From contig NC_052488.1 of the NCBI RefSeq assembly GCF_009730915.1, positions 23,535,868 to 23,599,867 of the forward strand: DNA of 64,000 nucleotides, given 5' to 3'. Source of the DNA: Dioscorea cayenensis subsp. rotundata. Its lineage: Eukaryota; Streptophyta; Magnoliopsida; Dioscoreales; Dioscoreaceae. The translations under genes were made by a program, and so were the position numbers. Below, one piece after another: positions 23,707 to 36,753 of the stretch (positions are counted from its first letter, which is position 1; every line of letters begins with the position of its first letter). The notes under the pieces were generated by a model. It was not told the DNA's origin. It did not search any database and saw only the letters and a list, made by a program, of their open reading frames with translations.

Positions 23707-25891
23707 TACGTTCCAATCACGTCACTCGTTTATTACTCTCCACTCATTTCCATTCCATTCCAGAATCAGACGTACTTTTAAACGGAGACGTCGTAGATTA
23801 GTCAAATGAATTGAAAACAACAATCAAATGCACAATAAACAAGATAGAGCGAGCATAGGCTGGCCCCCATTCACGCTTAGATTTGCCGTGAGAGATCTCA
23901 AATCTCAATCTTGTTATCCTTAATACATTGTGTTTGTACATGGTAGTATAAAGTCTCAATTAGTACAGACAATTTAAATCACATGAATCCATTGGAAACA
24001 TCAGCAGTTATTAGTTATTACTGGGTTTAGGAGTGAATAATTAGTCATTTATCAGAACATGGTGACACAGCTGGAAAGACAGGTTGGTGTGGTGGTGTCC
24101 TTGTTTTTCCTCGGCACAAGTCATGGGGATGCACAACAAGCACCAAATATTTCACACACTAGTTTCAGATATCCATTCTTTTCTACAGAACCAACCAGAA
24201 AAAGGAAAGAAATGTATCTAATGTTCCAGGACGGCATTGACCAACATCACCATAACCCTAATCAATGATAAATCCTACTATAAAATTACTCCTGCTGCCG
24301 GATTGATTTTTGTGTTGTCCTCTACAGCTACTAATTAAAAACAACACATAGCAATACATACACAAGTGATTACTGAAATCTGTCCTCATGAACTCTTGCT
24401 AATATATTCCACTCTTGCATGTTTAAAACAAAGTCATGATAAAAGAAAAAAAAAGGATGATATGGTGCCGGTCTAGAGTTAAAGTCATAGAAGTTGGTGA
24501 TAGTTTGAAGATTGAAGTAAATGTTTCTGTGCACAGGGTCCAGATACTGGTGCCGAGTAATAAATGTGGAAGGCTCTCCATCCCATGCCACTCACATTCA
24601 TTGCTTGCAAACTCAATTATTCCATTCTCCATTTTTATTCTGTTTTAATTGGAGTATATAAACTGCTTTTCATATTATTATCATGGTTATTATTATTATT
24701 ATTATTCTCCCTTGTTAACTCCATTCTGATTATTTTATAAATTACTATATTTATCATTCATTGCATTGCAAACTTTAGGGAAGGGAAGGAAAGGAATTAT
24801 ACAAAGGTCATGGGTTCCTATCTTGCTTTAGCATCCATGAGAGTGACAGGTTAGTACAAGTATGCAAGAAAACAAGAGAAACTAATTTCTCTTCTAATGG
24901 ATTTTAGGGTCAAAATTAGAGATATGAAAAGCTACCCTGCCGACACCCATTCTCTCTAATCTTTCTTTATTTTTAAAGTGTTATCCTTGGATAGATCAAT
25001 AAGAGTGCATTTAAACAAGAGTATAAAAATATGGAGTATATTTGTTTAATAGTCAGATATACATACATATATACGAAGGGCCGGGGTAAGAGGGTTCTCT
25101 TGCGTTGGACTCTTTCAAATTGTGGCATTAAAAATTTATTCACATTGACTACGAGCGCATTTAACAAGAGTATAACAAGATTAGTAGTAGTATAATTTTT
25201 ATAGATTTTATGGTGATGTGGGGCTGGTTGCGATTAATGTGCACATATCCCCCATCCCAAATGGCAGCTTGTTGAAACGTGGAGATCAAGTAGTAGCTAT
25301 ATTAAATGATGTCGCTACTCCTTCTTGAATGGACTACTACTCTTCAGTATATAATACTCCCTAATAATGTAATAATGCCCTTTTATTAATTAATTTATTT
25401 GTTTATTTGGTTTTAGTGTTAGTTAATGCCAAGAACTTTTTGATAAGAAAATGATGAAATAAAAGAAATAATTGAGAAGAATATATATTCTTTCATAAAT
25501 TTATGGATCGAGCACCTTGTAATGTATGACTTGCTTTAACACGTCTACAAAGACATCCTTTTTTTTGGGCAGTGGATCACAGTTGGAATTTAGATACTAC
25601 TCCTATAAAGATCAAATGATAACAAGGAGAGGAAATTGTCAGATCTTAATGACCAGGTGTATTTTTTTGCAATAAAAAGGTAAAAAAGGAATTTAAAAAA
25701 ATAGAACTTGATTTAGTTGCTTGATTGAAATATTGGTCTTTCTCACACTGTACTGAACCTGTATGTCTGTTGTTGATGTATGTAGTGGTAGTCTACTAGA
25801 GAAAAGAAAGAAAAGAAAGAGAGAGAGAGGAGTGGTGGTGGTGGTGGGAATAAAGGCAAAACCTGTGTCTGCAGAAATCCCCAGAACCCAC

Positions 25892-25893
<2 letters not shown>
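23707..25893. other. non-coding stretch
   Basis: I see no gene family, only short ATT runs near 24690-24705. Open frames on both strands overlap one another without splice support. The right end is likely the promoter region of the DUF547 locus. Confidence 0.4.

Positions 25894-25930
<37 letters not shown>
25894..25930. repeat. (GA)n microsatellite, probably in a 5' leader
   Basis: About 18 AG units lie some 600 bases upstream of the first DUF547 coding exon, followed by a pyrimidine-rich stretch typical of plant 5' leaders. Confidence 0.9.
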
Positions 25931-25934
<4 letters not shown>

Positions 25935-26528
25935 TGCTTTGTTGATTCTCTCACTTCACTACAATCACTGCTACATTTCATACTAGTTTCATAGCCTTTC
26001 ACAGCTTCACACAATCATTTCCTTCGTTTCAGATTGTTTGCCACCTCACTCTAATGCTGCTGCTGGTGTCTTCTTCGGACTTCCTCTTGCTTCATCTTCG
26101 GGACGCTGGACTTGTCTCTTCCTCTGTTTCTCTCACTGTTTTCTATGTCTCTTTTTGGGGTTTGTTGGACAGTATTGGCATCAGAGGAACTCTACTCTGA
26201 GCAACGCACAAGGCCGGCAAGGGAGGGTCTGACCTGGCATCCTCTCCTCTGATGGATCCGCCACCTGCTCTGGTTTCGAGGTCGAGTCTCCTCCCAAGTC
26301 CCAACCAAGTTTCTGTTTTTCTTGCTGTTAATTAAATTAAATTAAATTAAATTTCCAGTGCCTTCCTTCCATCCTTCCATCTCTTGGAGTTCCATTGAGT
26401 AATTCTGCTTGCTTTTGCTTCTATATAAATCTCATCTTTGTGGATCTTACCCGCTGATTTATGTCCTGGGACTAATCCAAACTATCCTGTATGAATTTCT
26501 CTTCTCATTTTTCTTAGTTTTATTTCAG

Positions 26529-29500
26529 GATGTCGCAGAAATAGTGATGACAGAAAGGGGGAAGGATGGCAACATGTGTCGCTATAGATGCCAGCTTGAA
26601 CAAGAGGTAACCTGCTCTGCTTTGCTCTCCATTCCGTTTACCTGGTGGAACTTTTTTTTTTCAACACCGGCAGCCTATAGGTCTATTACATAGACAGGTT
26701 AATGCAGTGAGTATACTTGAGAATTTATTAGGTCATGTGAGGCAATGTTTTTGAAAAATATATGACAGTATAACTCATGCCTGTGCTAGGGATGAAGCTT
26801 GTTTGTGGGATTGAGGTCCTAATGGTAGCTTTTTGTGCAGATACATTATCATTTTCTCACACTCCTATTTGCTTTCATACCTGTTTGAATTTCCCATTAT
26901 GAGTAAAGCATGGATACTTGCTTTCAATGCTTGTCAGCTGTTCTTTCGGGAAAAGAAAGTGAAAATGGGCATATTGCATTTTCTCAGATAGAAGGAATTG
27001 AGTACATGCCACAGACCCTGCTCACCGTTCAATTTGATGTTATTTTTGTGGTCCAATCAAATTGCTCACGTGTAAATTGTGTATTTGACTAATTGGAACT
27101 ATTACTCTCAAAAATTTTGAATTTATACACCACTAAAGAGGCAAGAGGCCCATCATATGTGTTCTATGAACTATTTTCACCAGCAACCTGGTATGATTTT
27201 TGTTTTATTTTTCCATTTTGGAGTAGTCTCTCGATGTCATGTTTGTGTTTTGTGTGTGATGTTTAATTGTTTTTGAATAATTTTGATGCATCGGTCATTT
27301 TAGCATCTCACTAGATTCTTATAGTTTGCTCCTCATTATCACTTACAGGTTCAAAAGTTGCAAAAATGCAGCTGCAACAAGAGTTCGATTTGCATGTTGT
27401 TTTAGCCGATGCCGTCGGAAGAAAAACCTTGCTCCATGTGAACTCTCCTTCAAATCTTCCAAATAAGGTGATCTTCATGTCTGTCTGATGACTAGTGATC
27501 AGTTTTCTTGTTTGCACACCACTGTTGTTCTATCAACTTACACTTGTGGAAAAATGCTCAGGCTCAGGAGCTCCTTGCTAACATAGCTGCACTAGAGTTC
27601 ACAGTGTCAAAGCTTGAAGAAGAGTTGGTTCTTTTACAATTTAGACTTAGTCGTGAGAGGACTGAGCCGACACCTTTAGCTGAGAATAGTCTTAATATTT
27701 TTACACGGGTGGTATCACCAAAACCACCAGAGTCCGGCCTTCCTGGCTATACATGGGAAGAGGTGCCTTTTCTTTCCCTGTTTACACCTTCTCTTCACTT
27801 GCCATTTCTTGATTTCTGGCACTCATCGTAGTGATGTTCTTTCTTATCGTTATTGTATTTCCACAGCACCTCTTCTTTGCAAACACTCAAAGTTTAATCC
27901 AGGTCTCAAATGCTTCAATCCACTGAATCGGATATATGTGCTGCTTGTCGGCATCCACAGGAAATAACAACCAACTCAGATTGTAATGTATGGTTGTGTA
28001 TGAATAATTATGTTCTCATTTTTGTAGCTTTCATGGTCATATGTATTGTGAAGGCTAGGAGGCATGACTCTACAACTAATTCTTTTTGTTTGTTCTTCAG
28101 TTGCCTGTACCATGTGGTGTGGAAACTGAAGAAATATGATGGATGTCCCCCTCAGCAAACTGGTTTGACAGAATTGAAACAGAGCTTCTTTAACAAAACC
28201 TGTGGCAGAATCCCAATCGACTTTCGGAAGAAATGGTGCGATGCCACGAGGAATGTTTTTTTCTTTGCTTTATCAAAGTCATCATCACCTATCCCTTTAT
28301 GGCAACATCTCGCTCCAGAATGTATACCTTCCCATATTCACCAATTGCAAACCTTCCTACTTCACTGGTATCTTCCTCAGATTCATCTGAAAATGGCTTC
28401 ATCAGTTTGCAGTCCAGATTCAAGATGAACGAGATTCGTGAGACATGGACCTTACAAAAACATTTGATCCCTATCAAGTTAGTGGAAAGATGAGCTGGAA
28501 AAATGCTGGAAGCTATAGTTTAGCAGCTGAGGTATCATGGATGTGTGTAGGGAAGACGCAACTTGAATATGCTGCAGAGGCTTTAAAAGGATTCAGGTGA
28601 GGTACTGCACTTGCAACCGAATTATGTTGGAGTATTCAGCTTTTTAATGTGAAACCTTAGTGGCTTAGTTTTTGAGTTAATTCCATTAAATGGCATTGCA
28701 GGGCTTTATTTCTTAAAGTATTATTGGATTCCACGCCTTTGGTGAGACGTTCTTACTTATTTTTCTACCAGTTTATTTGCAACAAATGAGCTATGGTCCA
28801 TAGTGTAACCAAATTAAGACATTGAATTGGGACAGCTTATTTACTAAAGAATTCATGACTCAACTCCACATCTGCCTCATGCCAAATGTCAGGTTTCTTG
28901 TGGAGCACCAGCCAGTAAATCCAAGTTGCATGAGCGCCAATGAGAGGCTAGCATTTTGATCAACTTATATAATACTCTGATCATGCACGTGAGTTGAAGT
29001 ATATCAACATCTATAATTTAATTTAATTTAATTTAATTTAATCCCTTAATATCCTTCTAGTGATGCTTTCATATTGTAATCACAAAAAGCATCGGTCATG
29101 ATAGAATAGTTATGTTGTCATTATATTATTGATACTTTCACGGATTTGTATGGAAACTCATGTTGAATCAATTATGTTAGGCTTATCTAGCATATGGAGT
29201 ACCTAAGAGTGACATGAAGCTCTTTTTCGCTAATGCAGAAGGTATGATCCATTGACCTCGTATTTCATTGAATTGTACCTGCTTGAGGGTATATATTAGA
29301 TTTATCAAGCATGATTGCCTGCAGGTGTCTTATACTATTGGAGGCTGCTCTTTCAGTGCTGCTGAAATAGAATTTGTTATTCTGAAGATGAAACCCTCAG
29401 CTTATCGGCCACAAATAGTGACACTTTCCATTTATTATTATTGTTATTATTGTTGTTATTATTGTTATTATTATTATTATTATTAATCCGCTTTTTATGT

Positions 29501-30392
29501 GTGTTGCTTATTTCAGGCGCTGATTTTTGGCACTTTCACGAAGTTCAAAAATATCTGAGGAGCAATAAAAGGTATTCAATTGATAGCTCAGAACCGCTTT
29601 GTGGTATTTTTGCCCTCAGTTAGTGATGTAATCTCACCTGCGTGTAAGTCTGATTCACGTAGAGAAGCATCGCATGAAGTTCTGGAGTGAATTTGAAAAA
29701 TTTTACTTGATTGATAGTCTTTTTCTTTTTAGTTTATCTTTGTAAACTTTATGCACAAAAAGTATTTACCAACAGAAGTTGGCTAAGCCAAAATATGCTT
29801 TCATCGAGAGAAAGGAAATGTGTTTTGAAGATAAATTTATACATTCTGTCTATTTTGATTTTACTTCTCTTTGTATTTGACAGTTTCAATCATTTTCCTC
29901 AGGTAAGAGTCTTACTGCTGAAAATGTCCGAGAAGAGCTTCAAAACTCAATGAGAGACTATATGCGAGCTTATATAGGTATTAATAACAAAGGTAAACTG
30001 CTAGTACCAAAATTAGTCTACTGCTTTGCCAAAGACATTGTGGAGGATTCCCTGCTGGTTGACTGGATCTGTCGCTCACTCTTTCCCCTGATCAAGTCAC
30101 TGTTGTTCGCAGATTCTGCCTCACAGTGGAAACAGAGACCTTAGGTGTTCGAAGTTTCAGTATCATTCCCTTTGATACCAGGTTTCGTTACTTGTTCCTG
30201 CCTGATGGCAAAGAGCATGTTGCAGAGTTGTTCTTGAGATGCTGTCAGCTCAAGCAGGAGTATGTGTATCATTGGCCAGAGGAGGGTTGCCACCTTGTAT
30301 ATGTTTGCGTATATTCCACAGAAAGGGATCACACAGGGAGCTTTTGCGACAATAATATCTTGACCACAGAGAATGCACTTGGTTGTGTTTGA
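26529..30392 (+). pseudogene. DUF547 / MIP1-type leucine-zipper protein gene, broken
   Basis: Exons match the plant family with an N-terminal 'ternary complex factor MIP1' coiled coil and a C-terminal DUF547 domain; the molecular function is poorly known. Supported exons: 26529-26606 (ends QLEQE), 27349 or 27372-27467 (LQQEFDLHVVLADAV), 27562-27762 (AQELLANIAALEFTVSKLEEE), about 28155-28596 (NPNRLSEEMVRC to SWMCVGKTQLEYAAEALKGFR), 28893-28988 (FLVEHQPVNPSCMSANERLAF), 29181-29241 (AYLAYGVPKSDMKLF), 29325-29417 (YTIGGCSFSAAEIEFVILKM), 29517-29630, and 29903-30392 (NVREELQNSMRDYMRAYIG, then SFSIIPFDTRFRYLFLPDG). The reading frame shifts several times within 28200-28440 and again near 29560 and 30080. 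An in-frame TGA falls where Trp is expected after NERLAF (about 28957). Splice sites are mostly intact, so decay is recent or the consensus has indel errors. Confidence 0.82.
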
Positions 30393-31270
30393 GGGAAGGG
30401 TTTCCGAGTTGAACTTCATGTTTTGAGAAGATTCAGCCAATTTATTCAAGCGGCATTCTCATTGATCATACATAAAAGATGTGGCTGATGAGATTGTGAT
30501 TTGCATTGCTTTAGCTTTGATGCATCATCATTATTATATTCTCTTGATCTCACAACTATAAAAATTATTTGCTCATTGTGTGAAATGGATCCTGGCAAAA
30601 TTTTTGTTCTTCTGAGAATAATAATACAAAAACAGAAAAATAATCCACGCTGATCCTGCTGCACTTGCGGTGATATTGTTTCAGTTATCCTTGAAGACTT
30701 TGAGCTAAAACATCATAACCGGAGATTAAACCTTTTGAAGGATGTTTTAGTACAGGACGCGTTCCTCATCACAAGCTAATTAAAATCAATGGAAGGCCGC
30801 AAATAAAAAAGAAAAAGAATAGCAAACAAGACAAGAGAAGAACATATCTCGCATTGATGTCAAACAAGACGGACAAAGAAGACTAGTCCCAACACAAGCT
30901 GCTGCTGCTGCAGATGAGCATTAATAACCATCAGACTGCCTACCAAAAACCCAAAAACTGGTTCCTCCCCCATATGATATGACATGGCATGGCCTCCATT
31001 CTTCTTAATCGTAGACAACGGATATGACTCCACTCTGGCTCGTTATTAACCTCTCTTACTTGACCACGGACAAAGAAGAAGAAGAAGAAGAAGAAGAAGA
31101 AGAAGAGAAAAGGGAACGGATAGAAAACTTGTGAAAATGTAGGATGATGTGACTATTTACATACAGATAGACATGAGTAAGAGTGGGGCCGAAAAGCAAG
31201 TTAAATGGGCATTAGTTAATATCGGTTTGCATGTCAGTGATGTCACAATGGGACAGGGTGTTAAAGGGGA
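30393..31270. other. intergenic between convergent genes, with (GAA)n at 31072-31106
   Basis: This is the 3' flank of both the DUF547 (+) and DUF1685 (-) loci. The only clear structure is the (GAA)n microsatellite. No other gene was seen. Confidence 0.5.
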
Positions 31271-32075
31271 TCAGCTGGAATGCCTGCATTGCCTAACGGA
31301 GCAAGCCACCGCCTGTGCCCAGTGCCTCAGTTTGGTCTTCACGTGCTGCGGATTATCCCCTGTTTGAAAGTAATAAAAATAACAATTATAATAATAATAA
31401 TAATAATAATCATCATCGTCATATTATATGTGCACGCCATTGTTAGCTGTAGTGTGTGCGTGAGGGAATGCATGCATGCATTCATGCAAATGCACGAACC
31501 GGGGCTGAAGATTGTCCAAGAATCAGAGGAGGTGGAGTGGCGGTGCTGGGGGCTTCTTGGGCTGGGCGTGCCACAGAGAGTGGAAGACGAGGAGGTGGCG
31601 GTGGGGCTTGGTGAATACTGGAGCTTGGAGTCGGAAAACTGCCTGTTGACTGCGAAGTAGAGATCTAGGGCCGGAAGAGTGTCGCAGAGACTGTGCCCAC
31701 CGTTCTCCTCTTCAAACCCGAAGCCCAGTTCGATGGAGCCTCTCAGCTCGTCCAGGTCCTCGTCCGTGAGGCTTCGGAGCTTGGCGTGCCCTCCGTCCCT
31801 ATCCATGACGACTTCGGAGTCAGCTTCATGAACTTCCTCCATCATAACCATCATCTTCCTCCTCTGCAATATCTGGCGCCTTCGCTTCTCCCACTCTGGC
31901 CTCCCTTGAGGTCTCCCTCATTGACAGCTGCTTCATCAGCAACCTCTTCCTACTGCTGCTGTTTCCTGAGAGGCATTCCAATGATGGTGGCCGCCGGGCT
32001 TCGGGGTGTTGGTTCCTCCTCCAAGATCTCCGGCAGTTCTTCCTCCACCTCTATATCGCTCTCTGAGGATAGCAT
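31271..32075 (-). CDS. DUF1685 family protein, two exons, frame uncertain at N-terminus
   Basis: Exon 1 runs from 32075 down to 31500 and exon 2 from 31359 to 31271, with TGA at 31271-31273. The intron (31360-31499, GT..AG) contains an (AAT)n run. The conserved block is clear: EKRRRQILQRRKMM, LTDEDLDELRGSIELGFGF, then TLPALDLYFAVNRQ, a Ser/Pro/Thr-rich linker, SDSW.IFSPG, and in exon 2 DNPQHVKTKLRHWAQAVACSV. This is diagnostic of plant DUF1685 proteins, whose function is unknown. The N-terminal part lies in three frames: MLSSESDIEVEEELPEILEE up to a TAG near 31950, then KRLLMKQLSMRETSREA, then from about 31900 the conserved frame. One extra C near 31906 explains the second shift. The start at 32075 is tentative. 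A TATA-like stretch lies at about 32120-32140. It could be functional if the shifts are sequencing errors. Confidence 0.8.
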
Positions 32076-32145
32076 TGCAAGCTCTCCTCTTCGTTCTTCA
32101 TAATCACTGATCCTCTGTATAATATATCTATATATATAGATGAGA

Positions 32146-33626
32146 TCCTCTACTCCTTCTTTTCTTCCTCTCTCTTCTTCCTCCTCCTCCCTCTCCTCCT
32201 GTTGATTCCTAAAACTCAGCCCTCAGGGCATGAGGTTGACGGCGGCCGCAGGAGGAAGCCAGCGGCCGCAGGGAGGATGGAGAAAAAGAGCAAATTGATA
32301 GCAATTAAGGAGAAGGAAGGAAATAGAGATGAAAAAAAAAAGTATAGGAAGAGGAGAGGTATTATTGAGGATTAAAATAGAAGAAAGGATGGAGGGGGTT
32401 GATAGATAGCTATTCAGGGAATAGGGGGTGGAAGATTAAGGGGTTGGGATTTAAAACTGGCCATGCTAAACTTGGCAAGTTACCCTGCTTGTGCCATGAA
32501 GCCCCGTCTGCGCCTTCCCGGCCTGTCATGCTCATACATTTCATTTTCCTTTCTCTTTTTAAATTAAATTAAATTAAATTAAATTCATGCATCAATCTTG
32601 CCTAATTTATTGAGATACTGGTACCAATATTATAAGCTTTTGAAATATATTTATCAATTGTCATGCCTCCGTTCATCTCTCACTTGGCCTAAAAACAAAA
32701 ACATGCTTCCTCTGTACCAATCGATTACGCCAACTTTGATATGAAGTATTCCGCACATAATAATTGTATGGCAAAACAATGTCACTAAACAAAAAAAAAT
32801 GAGATAAAACCTTAAAATATTATATACATATATATATAGTAACAGGCAACGGCATGCATGCAGAGGGGTTGCTCTCCATAACGTCCGTGATTACCGTTAG
32901 AAACGGATAAGAGGAAAAGCCAAAAACAACGTGATCGTGACACTGGAGTGAAGATGGATGCATCTGATCTGATGCACCACGTCTTGTGTGCAGTGGATAT
33001 ATCTCTATAATTGCACGCACGCATTCAAATGCATGCGGACACAATTATAAGCCTATATTCCCTAGCTAGCTAGCTCTCTCGTGCCAGTTGCCAACTTGGT
33101 TCACTTTATATCTACTAGTGTCTTTTAAAAATAATTTTTCAGTAATTTTTAAATATTCTTTTCACCAACCAACAAAAATAAATTGATCTACACTACACCC
33201 ATCCTCATGTCAAATTCAATAAAATTAAATAAAATCGTCAAAAGAAATTTCTCCTTTTATCATCCAATCCAATGGAACAATTTTTACAATAAAATCGTAA
33301 TATATAAACAAATAGGAATTTGTTTTCAGGATTTTCGTTTTACAGTTGTTGACATATTCAACGAAAAATAGAGTAGATGCTATACATGTTAACAAATATA
33401 AAAACATAACGACGACTTACATGATGATTTCCATCTTCGTCCTATCCAATAAATAAATAGATAAATAAAAACGAGTGAGTTTACGAAAGAAGCCCTTGTT
33501 GTTTAGTAGCAGGGGCAGTGTGGCTACGGGCGTAGGTAAAGTAGCGGTCAGTACCAACAGCTAGGCAATCGAATGGAGGGGAATTAACAACACATTTTTA
33601 AGTAAAAAGTTTTTATCACGAAAGAG
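32146..33626. other. intergenic between divergent genes
   Basis: It probably holds the upstream regions of DUF1685 (-) and FAX (+). An (AAATT)n run lies at about 32562-32584, and similar pentamer runs occur near 26328-26352 and 29018-29042. Two copies of 'gcggccgcagg' lie at 32240-32275. No gene seen. Confidence 0.5.
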
Positions 33627-35894
33627 ATGGCTTCCAGTTCCTCCCTGCTTCTGGAATCTCCTCCGTCTTCACTCCTTCTCTCCAGGGCCAGGCCAAGGCC
33701 ATCCATTCTTTTGCCTATACGACGCCCCTTCCTCCTTTCGCCTCAGCTTTCCATCCTTCAGATCTTCTTCATCCTGTGTCCCCATTCTCCGCATCATCTC
33801 CTCTTCTCCACCCCGATCCCGATCTATCTCAGCTTTTCTCCGGCTCCTCCGATGCTCCGCCGACTGACCCTAACTGGTGAGGAGATCGAATTGAAAGATA
33901 TCAACGTTAGCGGAGGAGGAGGAGGGACGACGGTGGCAGCGGAAACGGTGGAGGTGGAGGTCGCGGCAAAGACGAAAGCAAAGGTAACGGCGAAGGGGGA
34001 TCCGAGGACAGAGACGAGAAGAAGATGGGAGGTGGGATGTCCATGTCTCAGAAGCTCACTCTCGGCTATGCCGCCCTTGTCGGAGGTAATCATTCGCTTC
34101 ACTCTTCTTCTTTTAGTCGCTTTTCCTTGATGTTTTCTTACCTTTTTCAAATCAATCGTCAATAAAATGCGAAATATATCTGAATTTATCTGAATTTATC
34201 TCATGGAAGTGTGATCATTCCATTCCAGAGCGTAGTTCATATGAGCATGGGGAATGGCATCACTATTTCCTTTTCCTTTTCTTTTTGGGTAGATTTCTCT
34301 ATCTGCTGAAATTAGTTGGGATCACTCACTGGCTACTTGCTTCTGCAATTTGCGGCGATAGACAGTGCAGTTAGTTCAGGAGGAAAAATTAGCTGACAAT
34401 AGTTTTTGTGCCTGCAATAGATGTGATTGGGTTGTGAAGTGGGTGGCATTTTTGGAATTTATTTATAAAGATTTTTAGGGGGAACTGATTGAGATACTAT
34501 GAGGTTCTATCATTTTTGGTCCCCTTCACTACTGCCAATGAAACAAGGATCATAAATTTCTGTGGTTTCCTTTGAAAGGGCACCATGTTCTGCAATAATT
34601 GGGTGAGTCAGAGTGCTTATACTGGGTGAATAGCATCGGGCGTTTGTGCTTTTAAATCGCATGTGATTTATATAGGCCATTCTGCTCACCCAACTGTTTG
34701 AAGGCTTTTCTACATAATTGTCATTTGCTGTTCCCAAATCCAGTTTCGGGTCAAAGTTTGTTGTGCTCAATCTATGGCTACTTCACCCTGAAGGCTGCAT
34801 TTTTCAAGATATTTTTTCTATGATGTTCATTTGATTGCTGCCATTCTTCCCACCTTGTTTATCTTTTGTTTATAAATTGTATTGTTTCACTTGTTTCTTC
34901 TTTTTTTCCCCCTTCTGCAATTTATTTTATGCCTTATAGGTCTCAAGTAAGTTTGTTCTCATTCTCTTAAAGAGTACACAATTTACTACTTGTTGCATTA
35001 TTACCATTGCACCTACCATTACTGTAATACTAACACTAGTGGTATCACTACTGGTATCTACCACTACTAGCAGCACAGACATTCCTATCGCTTAATATAA
35101 CCTGCCAAGGACCCCTATGTTTTGAGTTATACTATTGTCTTAACTGTTGCGAACTGTGACTGTTAATTTGTAGTCTTTAGTACAAGATTGTGACTGTGCA
35201 CTCCTTTGCGGCTGCAACCATTAGTGCGCAACTTTACAATTATTATCAAAGGTGTCCACCTAGTGGTTCCCAATGAAAATCATTGCATATGTGTGTAGCA
35301 CTTTTGACGGGCTTCAAAAATTATTGATAATCTCCATTTCCTAGAACTTCATATGCTTGAACTGATCTTTTCATCTTTTGTATTCCCACAGATGATGATG
35401 TTGAATATGTTTTGGAATGTATGTGACATTATTGATTAATTTTAACAGCTTCACCTGATTAATTATTATTAATATTATTGTTATTTTTATTAGCATCTGG
35501 TATGAACCTGATTTAACTAATGGCCTAACAGTCGGTGGGATTATGGGATACATCAAAAGTGGCAGCCAGAAGTCATTAGCTGCTGGAGGATTGTCTGCCC
35601 TTCTACTGTATTATGTTCACACTCAACTTCCTATAAGGCCAGCTTTTGCATCAGCTTTGGGTTTAGGTTATGACTCATGTTCTGCGCCTTCAGTCATTAA
35701 ACTCTTGCTGTGTTATTTGAATTATCGTGATAATTTTGATTTACTTTTCAGGTTTATCTGCTGCACTTCTAGCAGTTATGGGTTCTCGCTTTAGGAAGTC
35801 TGGGAAGATATTTCCAGCAGGTGTCGTGTCTCTAGTGTCTTTTGTAATGGTCGGTGGTTACTTGCATGGAATTCTTCGAGGTCTCCATGCCTAA
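33627..35894 (+). CDS. FAX/TMEM14-type chloroplast membrane protein (FAX2/4-like), exon-1 frameshift
   Basis: Three exons: 33627-34085, 35532-35666, 35752-35894, all with GT..AG introns; the codons split across both junctions rejoin correctly. The start ATG begins a Ser/Leu/Arg-rich segment (MASSSSLLLESPPSS) like a plastid transit peptide. It then reads GEEIELKDINVSGGGG. The conserved part lies in another frame from about 33920: DDGGSGNGGGGG, EDRDEKK, MSMSQKLTLGYAALVG. It continues through exon 2 (VGGIMGYIKSGSQKSLAAGG, YYVHTQLPIRPAFASALG) and exon 3 (GSRFRKSGKIFPAGVVSLVS, then GGYLHGILRGLHA and the stop). Tmemb_14 proteins of this type export fatty acids across plastid membranes. The glycine-rich GGAGGAGGAGGAGG run at 33913-33928 is the likely site of the small indel. 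A real frameshift would separate the transit peptide from the membrane domain. Confidence 0.85.
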
Positions 35895-36753
35895 TGAGCT
35901 GACAGAAGGCTTGCTACCAAATGCTTGTTCTTGTGAGAATCTCTGAGGTTACTTTTTCCCTTGTTTGAGTAGTTTATATGGACACCTTGAAGACAAACCA
36001 GCAAATGACTGTTTCATCTTCTTTTTTTCTTTTTATGTTAACTGTGTGCAATGCTTATAATTTGCCACATACCAGCTTATATACTATTAATGAATGAGAT
36101 GAGGTCTGGGAATATGTATTGAGAATCATTTGAAGGATGCTTTTTTCTGTGTTTTCCATATCCTTTTTTGCTGCCATTCAATGGGGGTTTAGACACGGTG
36201 TAGGCATAGTGAGCTGTTTATGTTTCATTTAATGGGGAAAAGTAAACTCATGATTTATTTCACAGACTAGCTAGGTTACCATTTTGTTTCTGCTGACGAG
36301 CCCTTGTTTTGACGTATTTTCTGGAGGATGCTTTTTGGTTTTTTATGTAAATAGTTGTTTGGTTTGTTATGTGTCCATTGAAGCTTGCTTATTTTTAGGC
36401 TAACAGCATCTGAAAACCAAACATTATTCCTACTCATCATAGTCCTGGCCTGGCTCCTAAGCATAATTCTTGAAAGCGAGATAAATTGTAAAAGGTTAAA
36501 AAGAACAATACAAAAGTGATGATTAAGTGGTAGGAAGGATAACATAACCAGTCTAATTGTTTGAGTGTTAACAAACATAATAAATAATACAGGAGTCCTT
36601 AGTAGAAGTCCCAGTCTAACAAACATAATAAATAATACAGGAGTCCTTGGTAGAAGTCCCAGTCTAACATAAGCAGTGTATGTTACACTTAAACATCAAT
36701 GTGAAGATACATATATTATAATAAAACAGCAGCTAATTGCATCATAGGGAAAC
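35895..36753. other. 3' flanks of the convergent FAX and JAZ genes
   Basis: No gene seen apart from the short tandem duplication listed next. Confidence 0.5.
36569..36664. repeat. 48-bp tandem duplication
   Basis: Two adjacent 48-base units (36569-36616, 36617-36664) begin 'taacaaacataataaataa' and differ at one base (ccttag/ccttgg), so the duplication is recent. Confidence 0.95.

Noticed and set aside
24059..24268. 69-codon open frame
   Set aside because: No family features, no splice or promoter context, and overlaps with equally long frames nearby on the other strand.
31280..31660. 126-codon plus-strand frame
   Set aside because: It is antisense to the DUF1685 exons, whose conserved motifs are on the minus strand.
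33824..34162. 112-codon minus-strand frame
   Set aside because: It is antisense to FAX exon 1.
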